Under the pieces are notes generated by a model that saw nothing but the letters and a program-made list of their open reading frames with translations, was not told where the DNA came from and did not search any database. A program made the translations under genes and the position numbers. Positions 34,111 to 46,346 of a stretch of 64,000 nt of DNA are shown piece after piece. The DNA is from Heterocephalus glaber (taxonomy: Eukaryota; Chordata; Mammalia; Rodentia; Bathyergidae), in the NCBI RefSeq assembly GCF_000247695.1, contig NW_004624801.1, positions 1,340,875-1,404,874 on the forward strand. The letters are read 5' to 3'. Each line of letters opens with the position of its first letter. Position 1 is the stretch's first letter.

Positions 34111-36799
34111 ATCCTGAAGAAATTTCTCACTGAAACAGTCACAATGTGGGTAAATGCATAGGAACTCATCTCTACTCATAAAAATATTGACCATGCGAGA
34201 GTTAGCATACACCTGTAAGGATTTATAGGCCGAAAAAGGATTAGTCAACTGCCAAGCAACAGAGCAAGAAGGGACACTGGGGTTTTGGGGTGCACATAGG
34301 AAAAGGACAAGTCAAAAAAGCCATTTTGTCATTTAATTCAAGTTCTCCTTTTCGGTGGGATATTTGTCCCTAACAATATTAGGATTGAATAGCATTTGCT
34401 TTAAAATGAAATGAGGTCACACCTGTGTGTCCATGTAACTCATAAAATCTGGGTATCTACTATATTATTATGACCAAACACATTTCCAAATCCAGGCAAT
34501 TAACCAGATTATTTCAGCATTAACTCTTTCACTATGGATTTGGGTTAGTAGGATTTATAGCAGTGTATATGCCCAGGCTAAAGTAAACTATGATATCATA
34601 ATTATGATAGCAAGTAAGTAATTTATCTCGTTCTCTTCTCAAATTTAGTAAGAGAATGTTTCTAGATTACTGAGATAAGCTGCTGTGTCCAAAGTTATGA
34701 AGGAGTCACATAACTAAGATAAAATTTATTTTTGGATGTTTATCATATTGAGTAATTTATGATTAAATTTGAAATTTCTCCAAATTATAATCTATATAAT
34801 CAGACACTTTGACCAAATACTCTGTATCAAAATCCAGCAATATTTTGCAAATATCTAATATCTCCTAATGTTTATATTTAGTTGAAACACTTAGAAATCT
34901 GACAACCTTTTGAATCATCCTTTCCTTTTGGCAATTTTAGCTTTTCTTAGTTTAAAATGGTGATTAATTAATTTTTTAAAAATTAAAATATACCCAAAAG
35001 CACTAATTCCTAAGGATATACGTGTAAAGATATAAGTAACCTTTTGGAAAACAGACCATATAAAAAGAAAGGAAGAATCATAATAGATTTTTGATAAATA
35101 TGTTAATCTTGAGAGGATACATATTTAGAACTTAACTGAATTAAAATGAGAAAATAGTATTTTAAAGGAAGCAAGTTTGAGCTTTAAGAACATTTTACAG
35201 GTTTCAAATTGAGAGGCTAGTAAATATTGCTGAGAATAACTGTCTCTTTGTTAACTGAATAAGAGTGCTAGCAAAATAATGTCAAGTCTTGAACACAAGC
35301 ATGACTCCCCTAAAACTTATACAGTATCCATAAATCCCAAACAAGGTGGAGTGAGGAGTTGGAAGTGGGAAATGGAAAGCCTCAGGAACCCACTTGAATA
35401 CTCAAGTGTTTTCCAGGGGAAGAATGTCAAATGATAGCTGTGTCTCAGGTGTAGTAGCTTTAGCATGAGTGTGTGTGTGTGCGTGCGCGTGCACGTGCGT
35501 GCACATGTGCATGTATGTGTGCTTAAAGTGTATGTGTGCATCTATCAAAATTAGCAGTTAAAAAAAACTTAGCTTAAAATTTAGTGAAGTCATTTAATAT
35601 TTTAATGAACTTGAAGTGTAAGAATATTGTTACAGCAGAAGACAATGGGTTAAAAGGCCCAAAAAGTTCTTTATATAGTCATTCAAAATGAACGGACTTA
35701 CATTTTACAAAAAGTGTGTTAGCTTTGACTAGTATTAAGTTACTTCCCACTGAAAATGGCAAATCTATTTCCTTACTTAAAAGGGAAGCATGAGAAAGAA
35801 GAAAAAAGCACTTTAAATCCAATGCAAGTCACTAAATATGATTTTTAATGATAGCATCTTAGGGAGACTATTTTTTATACCTTGTGCTTGAAAGAATACT
35901 AATAGGAGCTTCTCTTTCCTAAGCAAAAGATATACTATATTGATCATATTACATTAACTGTTTAAATAAATGGTCTAACATCTTATTTTCTTTCTAGGAT
36001 ATGAACATGTAGCTATTATCACTCAAATACTCATACTGTGCTGTATGGAGCACAGTATGCACATTTGGTGGTCTTATTAAAAATGCATATTTCTTTTTTC
36101 CAAACACTCTCTCAAGTTCTTGACCTTGAGAGAAGATTCTGAGTGTGCTGAGTGTGGACTTACTTCACACAATTCACCTAATAGTGAGAGCTGATTCTTA
36201 ACATCATGCCTGATCTAAGATGCTCCTTAATGTGAATTTTATAACGTGGCTTAAGAATGTAACTTTATTTGCAATATGTGTGCATGGACCAGGCAAAGAA
36301 TTAAAGTTAATGGATTGCCTCAAGTATACAGCTCAGTGCATTCTGCGGAATGTTTTTGTAAAAGACATTGAGGTATTTATTTCACATACATATGCTTAAA
36401 TACCACAGAGTCTATAGAATACATTTGCACAGATAGAAAAGCAAACAAGAAACCTTTAGAGGTATATTTGGATTATAGATGCCAGTGCCTTGTGGTTGGA
36501 TTTTACACTGACTTCGTTCAGGTATACGATCTAGGAAGTGCTAAAAGGTAGATGTTTAAAAAAGTGAAATACAATAAATAAGAAAGTGCAAAAGAACACC
36601 CAGATGTATGCATATTTTCTATTAGTGGAGACATACTGTGGCAAAAAGGGGCTAAACATTTAGGGTATTTCTTTAGCAGGGAAAATACATTCGTCTTTCT
36701 TATATGACGTCATCCATGGCACCATGGAGATTTCAGCCTGGTCATCACTGCCATCGGATGGACACTAGAGTGTTATTATCAAGAGTGATAGTTAAGATG
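34111..36799. other. AT-rich sequence, no gene seen
   Basis: About 2.7 kb, AT-rich. The only distinct feature is the alternating purine-pyrimidine tract at 35467-35523. GTATACAGCTCAGTGCATTC near 36327 recalls an old mammalian repeat but is too short to name. Confidence 0.4.
35467..35523. repeat. (TG)n/(CG)-containing alternating purine-pyrimidine tract
   Basis: GAGTGTGTGTGTGTGCGTGC, then GCGTGCACGTGCGTGCACAT and GTGCATGTATGTGTGC. Mixed GT, GC and AC steps alternate for about 57 bp with many CpG or GCGC steps, which favours Z-DNA. The minus-strand frame at 35317-35541 is an artefact of it. Confidence 0.9.
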
Positions 36800-36879
36800 G
36801 CGCTGGGGATTTAGCTCAGTGGTTCTGCCACCTGCCTCGCAAACCCCAGGTCCCAAGTTCGATCCCTGGTACCAAAAAA
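36800..36879 (+). mobile_element. ID SINE
   Basis: GCGCTGGGGATTTAGCTCAG, GCCACCTGCCTCGCAAACCC, GGTCCCAAGTTCGATCCCTG and a short A-tail. No clear duplication was found. Confidence 0.93.
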
Positions 36880-36986
36880 AGATTTCATTTACCACATGAG
36901 TAGGTGTTGATTACAAACAAACAGGAAGTTATCTCAGGAATGAAAAAATATGTATGTAAGAAGTGTGATCAAAATACATGATGTTT

Positions 36987-37083
36987 GGGGCCAGGGATTT
37001 AGCTCAGTGATTTCGCCGCCTGCTGCGCAAGCGCAAGGACCCGAGTTCGATCCCCAGCACCAAAAAAAGAAAAAAAAAAAAAG
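36987..37083 (+). mobile_element. ID SINE, CpG-rich, probably the youngest copy here
   Basis: GGGGCCAGGGATTTAGCTCA, TTCGCCGCCTGCTGCGCAAG, CGCAAGGACCCGAGTTCGAT and CCCCAGCACC with an A-rich tail. It retains CpGs at most sites. TGATGTTT is duplicated at 36979-36986 and 37084-37091. It shares the CTGCTGCGCAAG and GGACCCGAG variants with 48086-48173. Confidence 0.95.
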
Positions 37084-38097
37084 TGATGTTTAAATTCATA
37101 AAAATTTCTTACAGTGAAAGACATATTACCATTAATACTCCTTACAATATTCCTCCTTACTTCAAACACAGTTATACCATTGTTCTTGCCACATTCTGAA
37201 GCAGTTCTGGAAGTACTCTTTCATAAATGTTGTTATCAGATGCGATCCAAAATACAGTGAATACTGCTGCTGAGTGGCATCCGTCTGAAAACCCAGCTTG
37301 TAGGAATGAAAGTATGTCCTTATCTACCGCATTTACCAAATGTCCACCATTCCTTAGAGTTTTTGATCATACCTTGTCTTTATCTTTTAAGTTTTCCAGG
37401 TTTCAATAAGAGATAACCTTTAAGTAATAAAAGCATGAATTTATCCTTTATTTCCTCTTTTTTAGGTTGAGTAGGAATAATTCATTGGAACTAGTAATAT
37501 GGGATGCTTAATAAGCCATAGCAATGTTATATAATATTGATATAACTATGGATTTAATAGGGTATGTCTTGGCTGTGAGACTGTACTTAATGTATGTCTG
37601 TCTGCCTATCTATCTATCATTTATCATATATCTACACATTCACAACTGCTTGCACAAAAACACAGCTAATCATTCTTCTGTATAACTTAGAAAAAGGAAG
37701 TAAAAATAATGGACTTGAATGTTCATTCTGTGCTTTACTGCACAAAGATGATGAGTCCAAACTCACATACATAATTGAATACGTGTAAACAATGGATAAG
37801 AAAATGTTTATGATAAATGTAGATATCAGACTAATATATAGAAGAAATATTGGAAATAAATAAACACCACTTGTCAAGCACACGTTAACAATTATTGAAA
37901 TTGAGTATCGTCAACACATGCTAAAAATAGTAGATAAAAATATAATGACAAATAGGACATTTGCATAGTCTGGAATTATTTCTCCATAATTATAAAAGGA
38001 AATATAGTAACTACAGTGGAGGAAGCTAATGGATAACCTTCACCAAGTAATCAAATTACCATTGCCAGTATTAGATGTGTAGACATCACATGCTTTC
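37084..38097. other. AT-rich sequence, no gene seen
   Basis: Overlapping opposite-strand frames at 37594-37883 have no domain. A short CTAT-type run lies near 37605. Confidence 0.4.
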
Positions 38098-38391
38098 TTT
38101 TTTTTTTATTCATTATGTTTATTGGTACATTTTAGGTATACAATATGATGACACTCATCATTGGGAATTTGTACCTTTACATGAGTATCTTGGTTCTTAT
38201 TTTTTCCCCATTCCCCTGCCCTCCTTTCAAACCCTCCACCCCTCCCATTTAAAAAGACTTTCTTTCCATTTTTTTCCTTTTCCTATATTTATCCCTTTCC
38301 CTTCTTTCTTTTCCCCCTACCCCTTCCACTTCTCCTTCCCCTTTGGACCTTTCCTTCCTATTTCACATTATCTATTATACCAAGAAATGAG
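38098..38391 (-). mobile_element. Young 5'-truncated L1 3' end, antisense
   Basis: Starts with a T-run, then TTATTGGTACATTTTAGGTA, GATGACACTCATCATTGGGA and GAGTATCTTGGTTCTTATTT, then a C/T-rich tract. It is the same 3' UTR as 7665-8082. An ID SINE abuts its 5' end. The 110-codon frame at 38075-38407 is its translated complement. Confidence 0.85.
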
Positions 38392-38480
38392 TGGGCTGGG
38401 GATTTAGCTCAGTGTTTCAGCCCCCTGCTTTGCAAGCACAAGGTCCTGAGTTTGATCCCTGGTACCAAAAGAAAAAGAAA
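38392..38480 (+). mobile_element. ID SINE
   Basis: TGGGCTGGGGATTTAGCTCA, CCTGCTTTGCAAGCACAAGG, TCCTGAGTTTGATCCCTGGT and an A/G-rich tail. Its CpGs are decayed. Confidence 0.92.
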
Positions 38481-40050
38481 AGGAAATGTACACTTTCTGA
38501 TATGCTACAATAAGGAAGATTGGACATTGTTTTAGTGCTTTTCTTGTCCAAAATGCATAATTTCATTTTACTTATCAGAAAGTATCACACAAGTCCAAAT
38601 GGGATCATTCTGTGCAAAAAGTAAACAAAAATCAAAGAGGAACATTTTACCGCTCTTTAAAAGTGTCAAAGTTATGAAAGGCAAAAGAAAGACTGAGGAC
38701 CCATTCCAGACAGAATGAAATAGGATTAAATGCAATGAGTGGTCATGAGTTGGCTCACGACCAGAAAAAGGACATTACTGGGAAGACTGCACATTTGTAA
38801 AAAGTCTGTAGTTTACGTAGTATTCTTGTATTTAATTTTCAGGTCTTGATCATTTTACTGTGCTCATGTAAGATAATATTATTGGAGGAAATTAAGTGAA
38901 GGATAATGAGAACTTTGTGGAACTAATTTTTGCAAGTTTTGTGTTTAATTATTTCAAAAATTTAAAAATTAAAATAGAACTATAGTGAACACAAATTTTA
39001 ATCTATGCAATAAGACCTAGAATAAAAATGCAGTAATATTTTAATAAAAGTTTTGTTTTATGTTCAGATTTCAAAAATCTGAAGTTTCTGTAATTATCTA
39101 TTGAAGGAAAATTGAATCAATTTCAAATCCTAAGAATAGTAATAGAGTTAAAAAATTGATAGTCATAATTTATTAATTCAAAACTCAAGAAGTTTTAAAA
39201 ATTATCAGCAAATATAAATATAAAAATATAGATTTACATCAGTCAAATTCATACTATTCAGGAGTAAACCTAAGAAAATTACAGAAATAACATAAATAAA
39301 ACATTAAAGTATCAATGAAAGGTAGAAAATATATTGAATTACAAGATAATTTTGTTTTTCAAGTTAAAAAAACACAATATAAAAGAAATGAAATACTCTC
39401 AAATTACCTGTAAACTTAGTAAAATATCTATTAAAATGATTCTAAATTTTTTAAGTTGCCAAAGTGAATTTAAATCTGTCTGAACCTTCAGATGATTTGG
39501 AAAAGAAGCATAATAGTGAAAAATGTTAAAAAAAATAGTATATATTATAAACGAAGTTTGCTACATAAATATAATAAAGGTAAATATCTAAATAATAATA
39601 TATCATAAATGTAAAGTTTCAAATAGTGTCCTATTAGTACCAGAATTAATATGTGCAATTTATTAAGGTAGGCAATGTATACATTGCATAAAATTGTTTA
39701 ATATACACTAATCATGGCATGATATTCAATGGAAAATCACAATAATTCGTTAAAAAATACAGAGTCACTTGGTAAAAACCTTTCTGGTAATAAGATTAGA
39801 CATTCCTCACACTATACTACAGAACATACTGCAATTACAGTAAATAATTTACTTAAAATAAATCATGAAAGGAAACAAATTACTTTATATAACTAAATTT
39901 ACACATAATTTTATTCTAAATACATATGCCCATTTTACATGGTTGAGATTCAAAGTTTTTTTTACGTTCTTTGGTGTATATTATATTGTGATAATTTTAC
40001 ATATCTCTTTAAAATTTTCATAATTCATACTTTTAAGATTTTACTATAAA
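38481..40050. other. Extremely AT-rich block, no gene seen
   Basis: From about 38870 to 40050 the sequence is dominated by A- and T-runs with very few G or C and no open frame. No repeat family could be assigned. It could act as a matrix-attachment or easily unwound region, but that is a composition-only inference. Confidence 0.5.
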
Positions 40051-40178
40051 ATGGTACATTTATCATATTGTTTTGTTTTTGTTTTTGGTACCGGGGATCA
40101 AACTCAAGACCTTGCGCTTGCAAGGCAGGCATGCTGCCACTGAGCTAAATCCCCAGCCCTGGTTCATTTATCATATTG
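40051..40178 (-). mobile_element. ID SINE, antisense, with clear target-site duplications
   Basis: The body at 40071-40158 reads TTTTTGGTACCGGGGATCAA...CACTGAGCTAAATCCCCAGC, an inverted ID. TGGTACATTTATCATATTG (40052-40070) and TGGTTCATTTATCATATTG flank it with one mismatch. Its GTGGCAGCATGCC variant is nearer the general ID form. Confidence 0.95.
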
Positions 40179-40859
40179 GTCCAACATAACTTATTAAACT
40201 TTTCTCTTCAAGGTGGAATGCTGGCTTGTTTCCTGCCTTTGCTCTTAGAATTAACTTTGGTAGAAATATCTTAATGGGGCATTTTATTTCTTCTATTAAA
40301 TACACTTCTGAGAATCAGTGTAAAGCAAAATTAGTTGCTATAAATATCTTTATAATTTTGTGATATGAACTGTGGTAATGGATAATGCTTTTCAAATTTT
40401 ATGCATATACAAACATATATATAATCATATAATACATAAAATAAGTTGTATATATTTATAGATGTTTATGTGCATGTAAAAATTTTGTTTATAAAACAAT
40501 TACACATATATAATGCAACTTTCAATGTGTGTGCTATATATACATACATATATTTGGTTTTGTAGCTTAATAAACATCTCGTGAGGTTTATTTTCAAGTT
40601 AATTTTATTTACATCTTTATATCATTCTTCTTAGTGCTTAATGGTGGTAAATAAGATGTGAAACAATGCATTTTGGTGAGTGGAAGGGAAAAGATCAACT
40701 ATGATCTGTGTGAAAATAAGGCTATACGATTACATTTCTTTGCTCTTCAGACTTCTTTTTCTGGATTAAACCTGATCATTTTTAAATGAATTAGCTTCCT
40801 TCCGTTTTGTTCTGATAACAAATCACAGGAAAAAGAACAACACCCCTCACCTCGTTCTT
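40179..40859. other. AT-rich sequence, no gene seen
   Basis: TATA-rich runs around 40400-40550. Nothing else was recognised. Confidence 0.4.
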
Positions 40860-41280
40860 CCATCTGTTTTAGAATGGGGGACATACTCTCTCCAGCAGTT
40901 CATGGCCAGGAACATTTTTCTGTGTGCTTCCGAAATCCACTGGGGCTTCATTTTGAGCCAGCAATTATCTCACTGACTTGGAGGCCCATGGATTTCATAC
41001 TAGGAAAGATATCAGCACAGAGAATCCACATGCTGATTTGGATATTCATTAATCATGTAGCTAATTTGTTTTAACACAGGAGTGTTGACAGCAGATGAAT
41101 GTTATTCCAACAACGGTGACTGCATGATCCAGACTATTATGACGTTAACGTTCACAAGGCTGGCAAGTCCATGTTCAGATATGGTCAGTGTTGGTTTCAT
41201 TCCAATTGCAAATATATCTATATTTTATCCACACCTACAATAATCATTGAGTGGGCTGGATTTTGCCAGGAGGATAAATA
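40860..41280. other. Unique segment with TAAT motifs and an exon-like stretch (unproven)
   Basis: A repeat-free segment with several TAAT cores and ATTCATTAATCATGTAGCTA near 41045. A splice-acceptor-like TTTGTTTTAACACAG ends near 41080. A frame starting at 41083 stays open to a stop near 41244 and encodes ADECYSNNGDC early on, recalling EGF-like cores but with no further Cys spacing. ATGGTCAGT near 41181 could be a donor. It could equally be a non-coding regulatory element or chance. Confidence 0.25.
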
Positions 41281-41664
41281 GATTATATTTTTTCATATTT
41301 TTTATTATTAGATGAATATATACATTGAAATCTTAGAATGAATGCTTGATAAATGTATGGACTTTATGTTAATATTCTTCACTTAAAACTGAAGCTAAAT
41401 ATTGCTTTGCAATATATCATGTATTTGTAGTGTGAATTTAGATGTCTTGCATGAGGTAGTTGTGACATTAACCCCAGTTGGGAAAAGCTTTTCTACACTT
41501 TATAAAGATGGTGAAAGTAAACACTTTTAATATTTTAAATTTGTAGATACAGAATTTACTGTGCAATAGACTCGTCGATATAGACACTTTAATTTTTCAA
41601 AATATCTTTCCCTTTGTTGTTTTCTGTTCCCCTCAGCTCATCTGTGAAAGAGATTTGTCCTTTT

Positions 41665-41765
41665 TATTAGATTGTTGAAAACAAGAATTTAACAAGTTAA
41701 ATAATTTACCTAAAGCCTTTCAACCTGTTAGCAGTGGACTGGGACTCTAATGAATGTTTACCCTA
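41665..41765 (+). mobile_element. MIR-type SINE fragment
   Basis: GTTGAAAACAAGAATTTAAC, AGTTAAATAATTTACCTAAA and GTTAGCAGTGGACTGGGACT recall the MIR 3' half. Confidence 0.6.
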
Positions 41766-42662
41766 TTTAATCTAATTAATTCCCACATTTAAGTACCATC
41801 CATTAATGAACACAACATATGGGTGTAGCATGGCTTCTCAGTTTCAATGAAATTATAAGCTTATATGGGTAACCATCTCTCAGAGATTTTAAAAAAAAGT
41901 TCCTTCCAACATGTATGATGTGCATTGTTTATCAGTATCTTCTCAAAAAACACCCCAAGAAAGGAAATATTCTATTTCTTTGAATTGAAACTTTCTAAAA
42001 GGCCTTCTCAAGAAGCATTTAAACATTTATTTCTTGATTCAGTTTATTTACTGAAAGAAATATAGTACATGGTACTAATTGGTGAAGAGATATGCAATTT
42101 AAGGAAAAAATAAAGCTATTTGGAAAGAGTCCTGTTCACCGTACCAAACTATGCCTTTCACCCAGTAGGATAATAGAGGAAGTAAATGCTTGTTTCTCTG
42201 ACATGTTTACATTGTTATAGACAGCCTTTTAAACAGTAGCAGAGCTGTGGTTCTCATTTTGCTCACTCATTATGTTATTAGAGAAATTCTTAACTTCTTC
42301 CATGGGGAACTATTTTTCTGTCTTCACTCTTTCCTAGTGCCAGTTCTCAGTATATCAGAATACAGCCAGAATGTTGAAAGCATGTCTGTCCTTCTTGTTC
42401 CCCCTATGGGTGGCAGCTCAGTTATCTCCCGTACCAAACAAGCATCTGGGTTTTAGGCATTAAAAAAAGGCAATAGATATTTATTGCCAATTTGCTCATG
42501 GAATACTGGCCAACCAACCATGTATTATGAGTAAAGCTTGTGTCTGTAAAGCTGAAAAAAAAAGCAAGATGAATATGAAGGAGAATTTTTTCATAGCAAG
42601 CTACATATTTTACTTATCCATGCAGAATAAAATACATCAATAAAACAGTGAATTTTGTAAAA

Positions 42663-42693
<31 letters not shown>

Positions 42694-43126
42694 TTACCAC
42701 TCCTAAATATGAGTTGAACTTTACATGATAAGTCAACAGCACATGGACTGATCTGTCTTATAAATTAACCAATTTTCAGGAAATCTTTCACTAAATTAAG
42801 CCATTTAATTGAGGAAATAGTACATTGGAACTTAAAGCTGTCCCATTTAAGGGCAGCAGAAAGAGACATCATTATATTTAAAGGAATACTGGTGGATTGA
42901 AGCCAATAGGTTATTTCAAGATATATTATTTCAGAGACTAATGCAAACAGTACCCTGTGTCTAAGTTTCATACAAGTACTTCTTACTTCAATTCAATGTT
43001 TCTTTTTCAAAATTCAGCACCCTATGGTTTACTTATTTTGTATTAATAGTGTTCATTAAACTTGTAATGACTATAAATGTAAAACATTACTTAAACAGCT
43101 TGAAAAAGAGATAAAAATTTTCTTCT
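41766..43126. other. Unassigned sequence, no gene seen
   Basis: AT-rich. Contains the A/TA repeat at 42659-42694. Frames at 42247-42456 and 42765-42971 have no domain. Confidence 0.4.
42659..42694. repeat. A-run followed by (TA)n
   Basis: A run of A then about eleven TA units. No SINE body was recognised upstream. Confidence 0.9.
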
Positions 43127-43201
43127 CATGTTGCTGGGAACTGATCCAGGCCCTCACATATGCTAGGCAACCACTCTACCACCGAGCTACACCTGCAACC
43201 C
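43127..43201 (-). mobile_element. Old ID-related SINE, antisense
   Basis: GTTGCTGGGAACTGATCCAG, GCCCTCACATATGCTAGGCA and CCACTCTACCACCGAGCTAC are the reverse complement of an older ID/B4-type unit, distinct from the young ID group here. Confidence 0.75.
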
Positions 43202-43840
43202 AAGAATTTTCTTATCAACAATTAAAACATAAACCATAGTTCATAACATCATTTCAGTTTGTGTGTGTTTAAGGTACAACATCCTCTAAGGCAGTAAAAA
43301 TGCTTCTGTGCCATGAATTTAAAAGGACTCTTTGGGTAGGATCCGTCGTGTTCTTTGTTTAGCTATACCTGAGTTATACTTTTTCTGTTCTGTGAGATAG
43401 AATATGTGTCACATAATTTGATAATAATTATAAATAGATAAAATAATTATTTTAAAGTATATTTTAGAAGCTATAATTAGGACCTTATCTAGAAATTTGA
43501 GTATTATCATTATTTAATTTAGTATATAAACATGTAATTCAGTACATTTATATAATTTGTTTAAGCAAATTACTGTAAAGAAAATAAATAGAATATGTGC
43601 TTTTTGTCTGGAACCAGACAAGAACATCCTCAGGGCAATATCCGGTGTACTTCCTTTCTTTCATCTAGAGCTCTAAACAAGGAGGGAAAGCTAAGATTTA
43701 GAGCAATCCTTAGAAAATAATCACATATCATGCAAAAGGACAGGTCCTTGTTTTAATATGTGCAGAGAAGCTGACTGGGAAATCATTCTGTCCTGGTATT
43801 ATTTGATGAGAGTGGGAAAAATGATAATAAAACGTGAAGG

Positions 43841-43960
43841 AGTTTTTTGTTTTGTTTTGTTTGTTTGTTTATTTTTGTTCTGAAGTTCTGGGGATCAAAT
43901 CCAGTTATTCTTGCTTTTAAGCAAGTGACTTGCTGGGGAGCTACACACTCAATCCAGAGA
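43841..43960 (-). mobile_element. Old ID-related SINE, antisense, with GTTT-rich tail
   Basis: A (TTTTG)n/(TTTG)n run (inverted A-rich tail), then TTCTGGGGATCAAATCCAGT and GCTGGGGAGCTACACACTCA, a decayed ID-like body. The 89-codon frame at 43847-44116 begins in it. Confidence 0.65.
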
Positions 43961-44796
43961 AGGAGTTTCCAAGTTGTGTTTCTTATTTTGTTTTGTGTTT
44001 TCGTTTGTTGTTTCAGAAAACTGAATGATTTCTTTACATTTAAAAGAGTGCTTTTTGATAAAATTTACTTTGTTAATATTTTGTCTATTTTAATTTTAGC
44101 AGAACCAATATTTTAGCATTATTATTAAAACATAATAACAAGTGCTCTTTAAAAATTATTGTTATCTCGAACATAATAATGCTCAGTTTTTGTTCCTGCT
44201 GAATTACAGTAAACTCCCTATTTAATGATCATTGATATGAAAAATTAAAAATTGCTTAGCTTTTTGAAAAAAAAATCAGCTCATTTATGTTGTCAGTTAA
44301 GCTAGGAGGAAACTAAAGCAATAAAATAAGTCAAATGACCTATCCCAGTTCCAAATAATAAGTTGTGGGGACTCATACAGAATATCTATGATCTGAAAAA
44401 AATCTATCCTCATTTGTCTGCACAATAATTGTGGTTTAATTTCTCAGAAAAAAAGAGCCAGAGAAAAATACCCTATCCAGGATATTGAATACCTAGCAAA
44501 ATCATGACTTGCTTTAATAAGTCTTAATAACCTGAATTTATTGTGTTTATATTTCAAAAAATTAAGCCAATACTTTACCGTATTTGAAACCCTTTTAATT
44601 TTATTTACATCAATAAGATTTCAAATTACATGTTTCTAAAATTGCATCAAATGTGTGGGTGTGTGATAGCATTTTGTGACTTCCAACACTTTTAAGTTAA
44701 ATGTCTACTAATCATCAACCAAGAATGATAACTACAATTGAACAAGAAAAGGAGAAGTAAAGGAAATTTTTTGTAATTTATTTCTAGCTGGGCTGG

Positions 44797-44833
<37 letters not shown>

Positions 44834-46139
44834 ATTTGGAGAAATGTCCCAAGAGAACATGGTCTCATGGCATTTCTAACCTGATTTCCGGGCCAGAGAA
44901 ATTCTGATGGATACACAAACTTTGAATGGCTATGCAAATCAAACTTATGAACCTTTGGAGAGCTATCCTTCATTAAGCTCGACCTCAGTGGGGAATACGC
45001 AGTCAGAATGGATGGGCTACTAAGGCCAAAGGTCTCCATACTAATCGTATAGAGAAAGACTAAAACCAAGGGTTGAATATCCGTGGTAGATTGATGATTA
45101 TTTCAGGTCCCTGAGTTAAAAGGCTTTTCGGTGGTTTATTGGATATCAGCTGATGTTAAAGAAGCAGCAAGACGTTTTTCTACATCTTTGCACACGGATG
45201 CAATTCTTAGGTCAAGAATAAAACACAGTTTCCCACAGCAGCGATTTGAGCTGAAGGGATCAATTTAGAAAATCCTTATTAGAAATATGATTAATTGCAT
45301 GGTACTAGGGTGGAGTTAAGGAAATTAAAGTTCAAACTCACTTAGGAGAAAGGTCAAAATGAAAACCAGAGGAGAAAGACCCAAGGAACATATGTGTAGG
45401 ACTCTGGGTGATAAAAAGTTAAGGCCGGCATACATGCATATGCCACCAGGTCTGCTGCAAAGTTTATGAGCCAGGAAGCAATGGCAGCAGACGGATCCAC
45501 ACAAGTAGTTTACGGGAGTTCTAATGAGAATGGGCAAAATTCTTTTCATTTCCACCACGTACTGCTTGTCAGAAACATGTCAAGACCTGTTCATTCATCA
45601 ACAAAACTGTATCTTAAAATGGAAAATAAAAGGAAAGAAAAAAGTCACAAAAGCATAATTCCCTTTGGGATAAAAGTGGCTTAAAACCTACAGTATTGAT
45701 TTCTCCCAAGTAGAACTGGTTAGCTCCTAAAGGGCCTGACAGCTCAACTTGATCCTAAAACTGACTCAACAGTTGCATTGCTTTGCTTCTGCAATTTACC
45801 AATTGTTTGGCAGGAGGTACTCCATTCGCTATTCCACAGAGAGGTGAGAAGAAGGATTTCTCAGCTCACAGTAATCAGAGACTGTGGAAATGGGAAGGAG
45901 AGCTGGGAATAGAGGAAGATGGAAAGACAGGGAAGGAAGGGAAAGAAAAAATCATTAAGATGATGTACGTGTGTGTGTGTGTATATGTATGTATAATACC
46001 ATAGAGTAAAATATAATATATACATGATAATTGCAATAAGCCAATAATAAGCGTTGTAATGATTATGTATCACAAACATATACTATTAGAAAAACTAAAA
46101 AAAAAGAAAGGGAAACAATGAATCTATAAACAGTATTGG
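43961..46139. other. Unassigned sequence with (GA)n and (TG)n runs
   Basis: Contains a GA run at 44801-44830 and a TG run at 45968-45982. The 125-codon minus frame at 44692-45069 includes a Ser-Leu repeat that is the translated GA run. The segment at 45325-45684 keeps several CpGs but no gene is recognised. Confidence 0.4.
44801..44830. repeat. (GA)n microsatellite
   Basis: About 15 GA units. Confidence 0.93.
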
Positions 46140-46312
46140 CGGTGTCTCCTTTTCTACATTTTGTTCATTTTTTTCTCATTTTCTCTCTCTCCTTTTCTTT
46201 GTGTTCTTTTCACTCCACCTTGTCCTCTTTCTTCCTTTCTCTTCTTTTTCACCTCCTCTCTTCCTCCTCTTTTCATATCTCTCTTTGTTTCTATTTCTTC
46301 TCTGTCTTCCTT
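46140..46312. repeat. Pyrimidine-rich (CT/TTCC) tract
   Basis: About 170 bp of C and T with scattered A and G. Three overlapping plus-strand frames (46136-46468) are Phe/Leu/Ser-rich artefacts. Confidence 0.88.
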
Positions 46313-46346
46313 GCAAAAGAAAAACTGTTTTCAAAATGGCCCTCAA

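Noticed and set aside
36987..37083. tRNA-Ala-like sequence with A and B boxes
   Set aside because: It lacks a tRNA acceptor-stem fold, has an A-rich tail and target-site duplications, and has sisters throughout the window, so it is an ID SINE.
44692..45069. 125-codon minus-strand frame with a Ser-Leu repeat
   Set aside because: The repeat is the translated (GA)n run, and the remainder has no domain.
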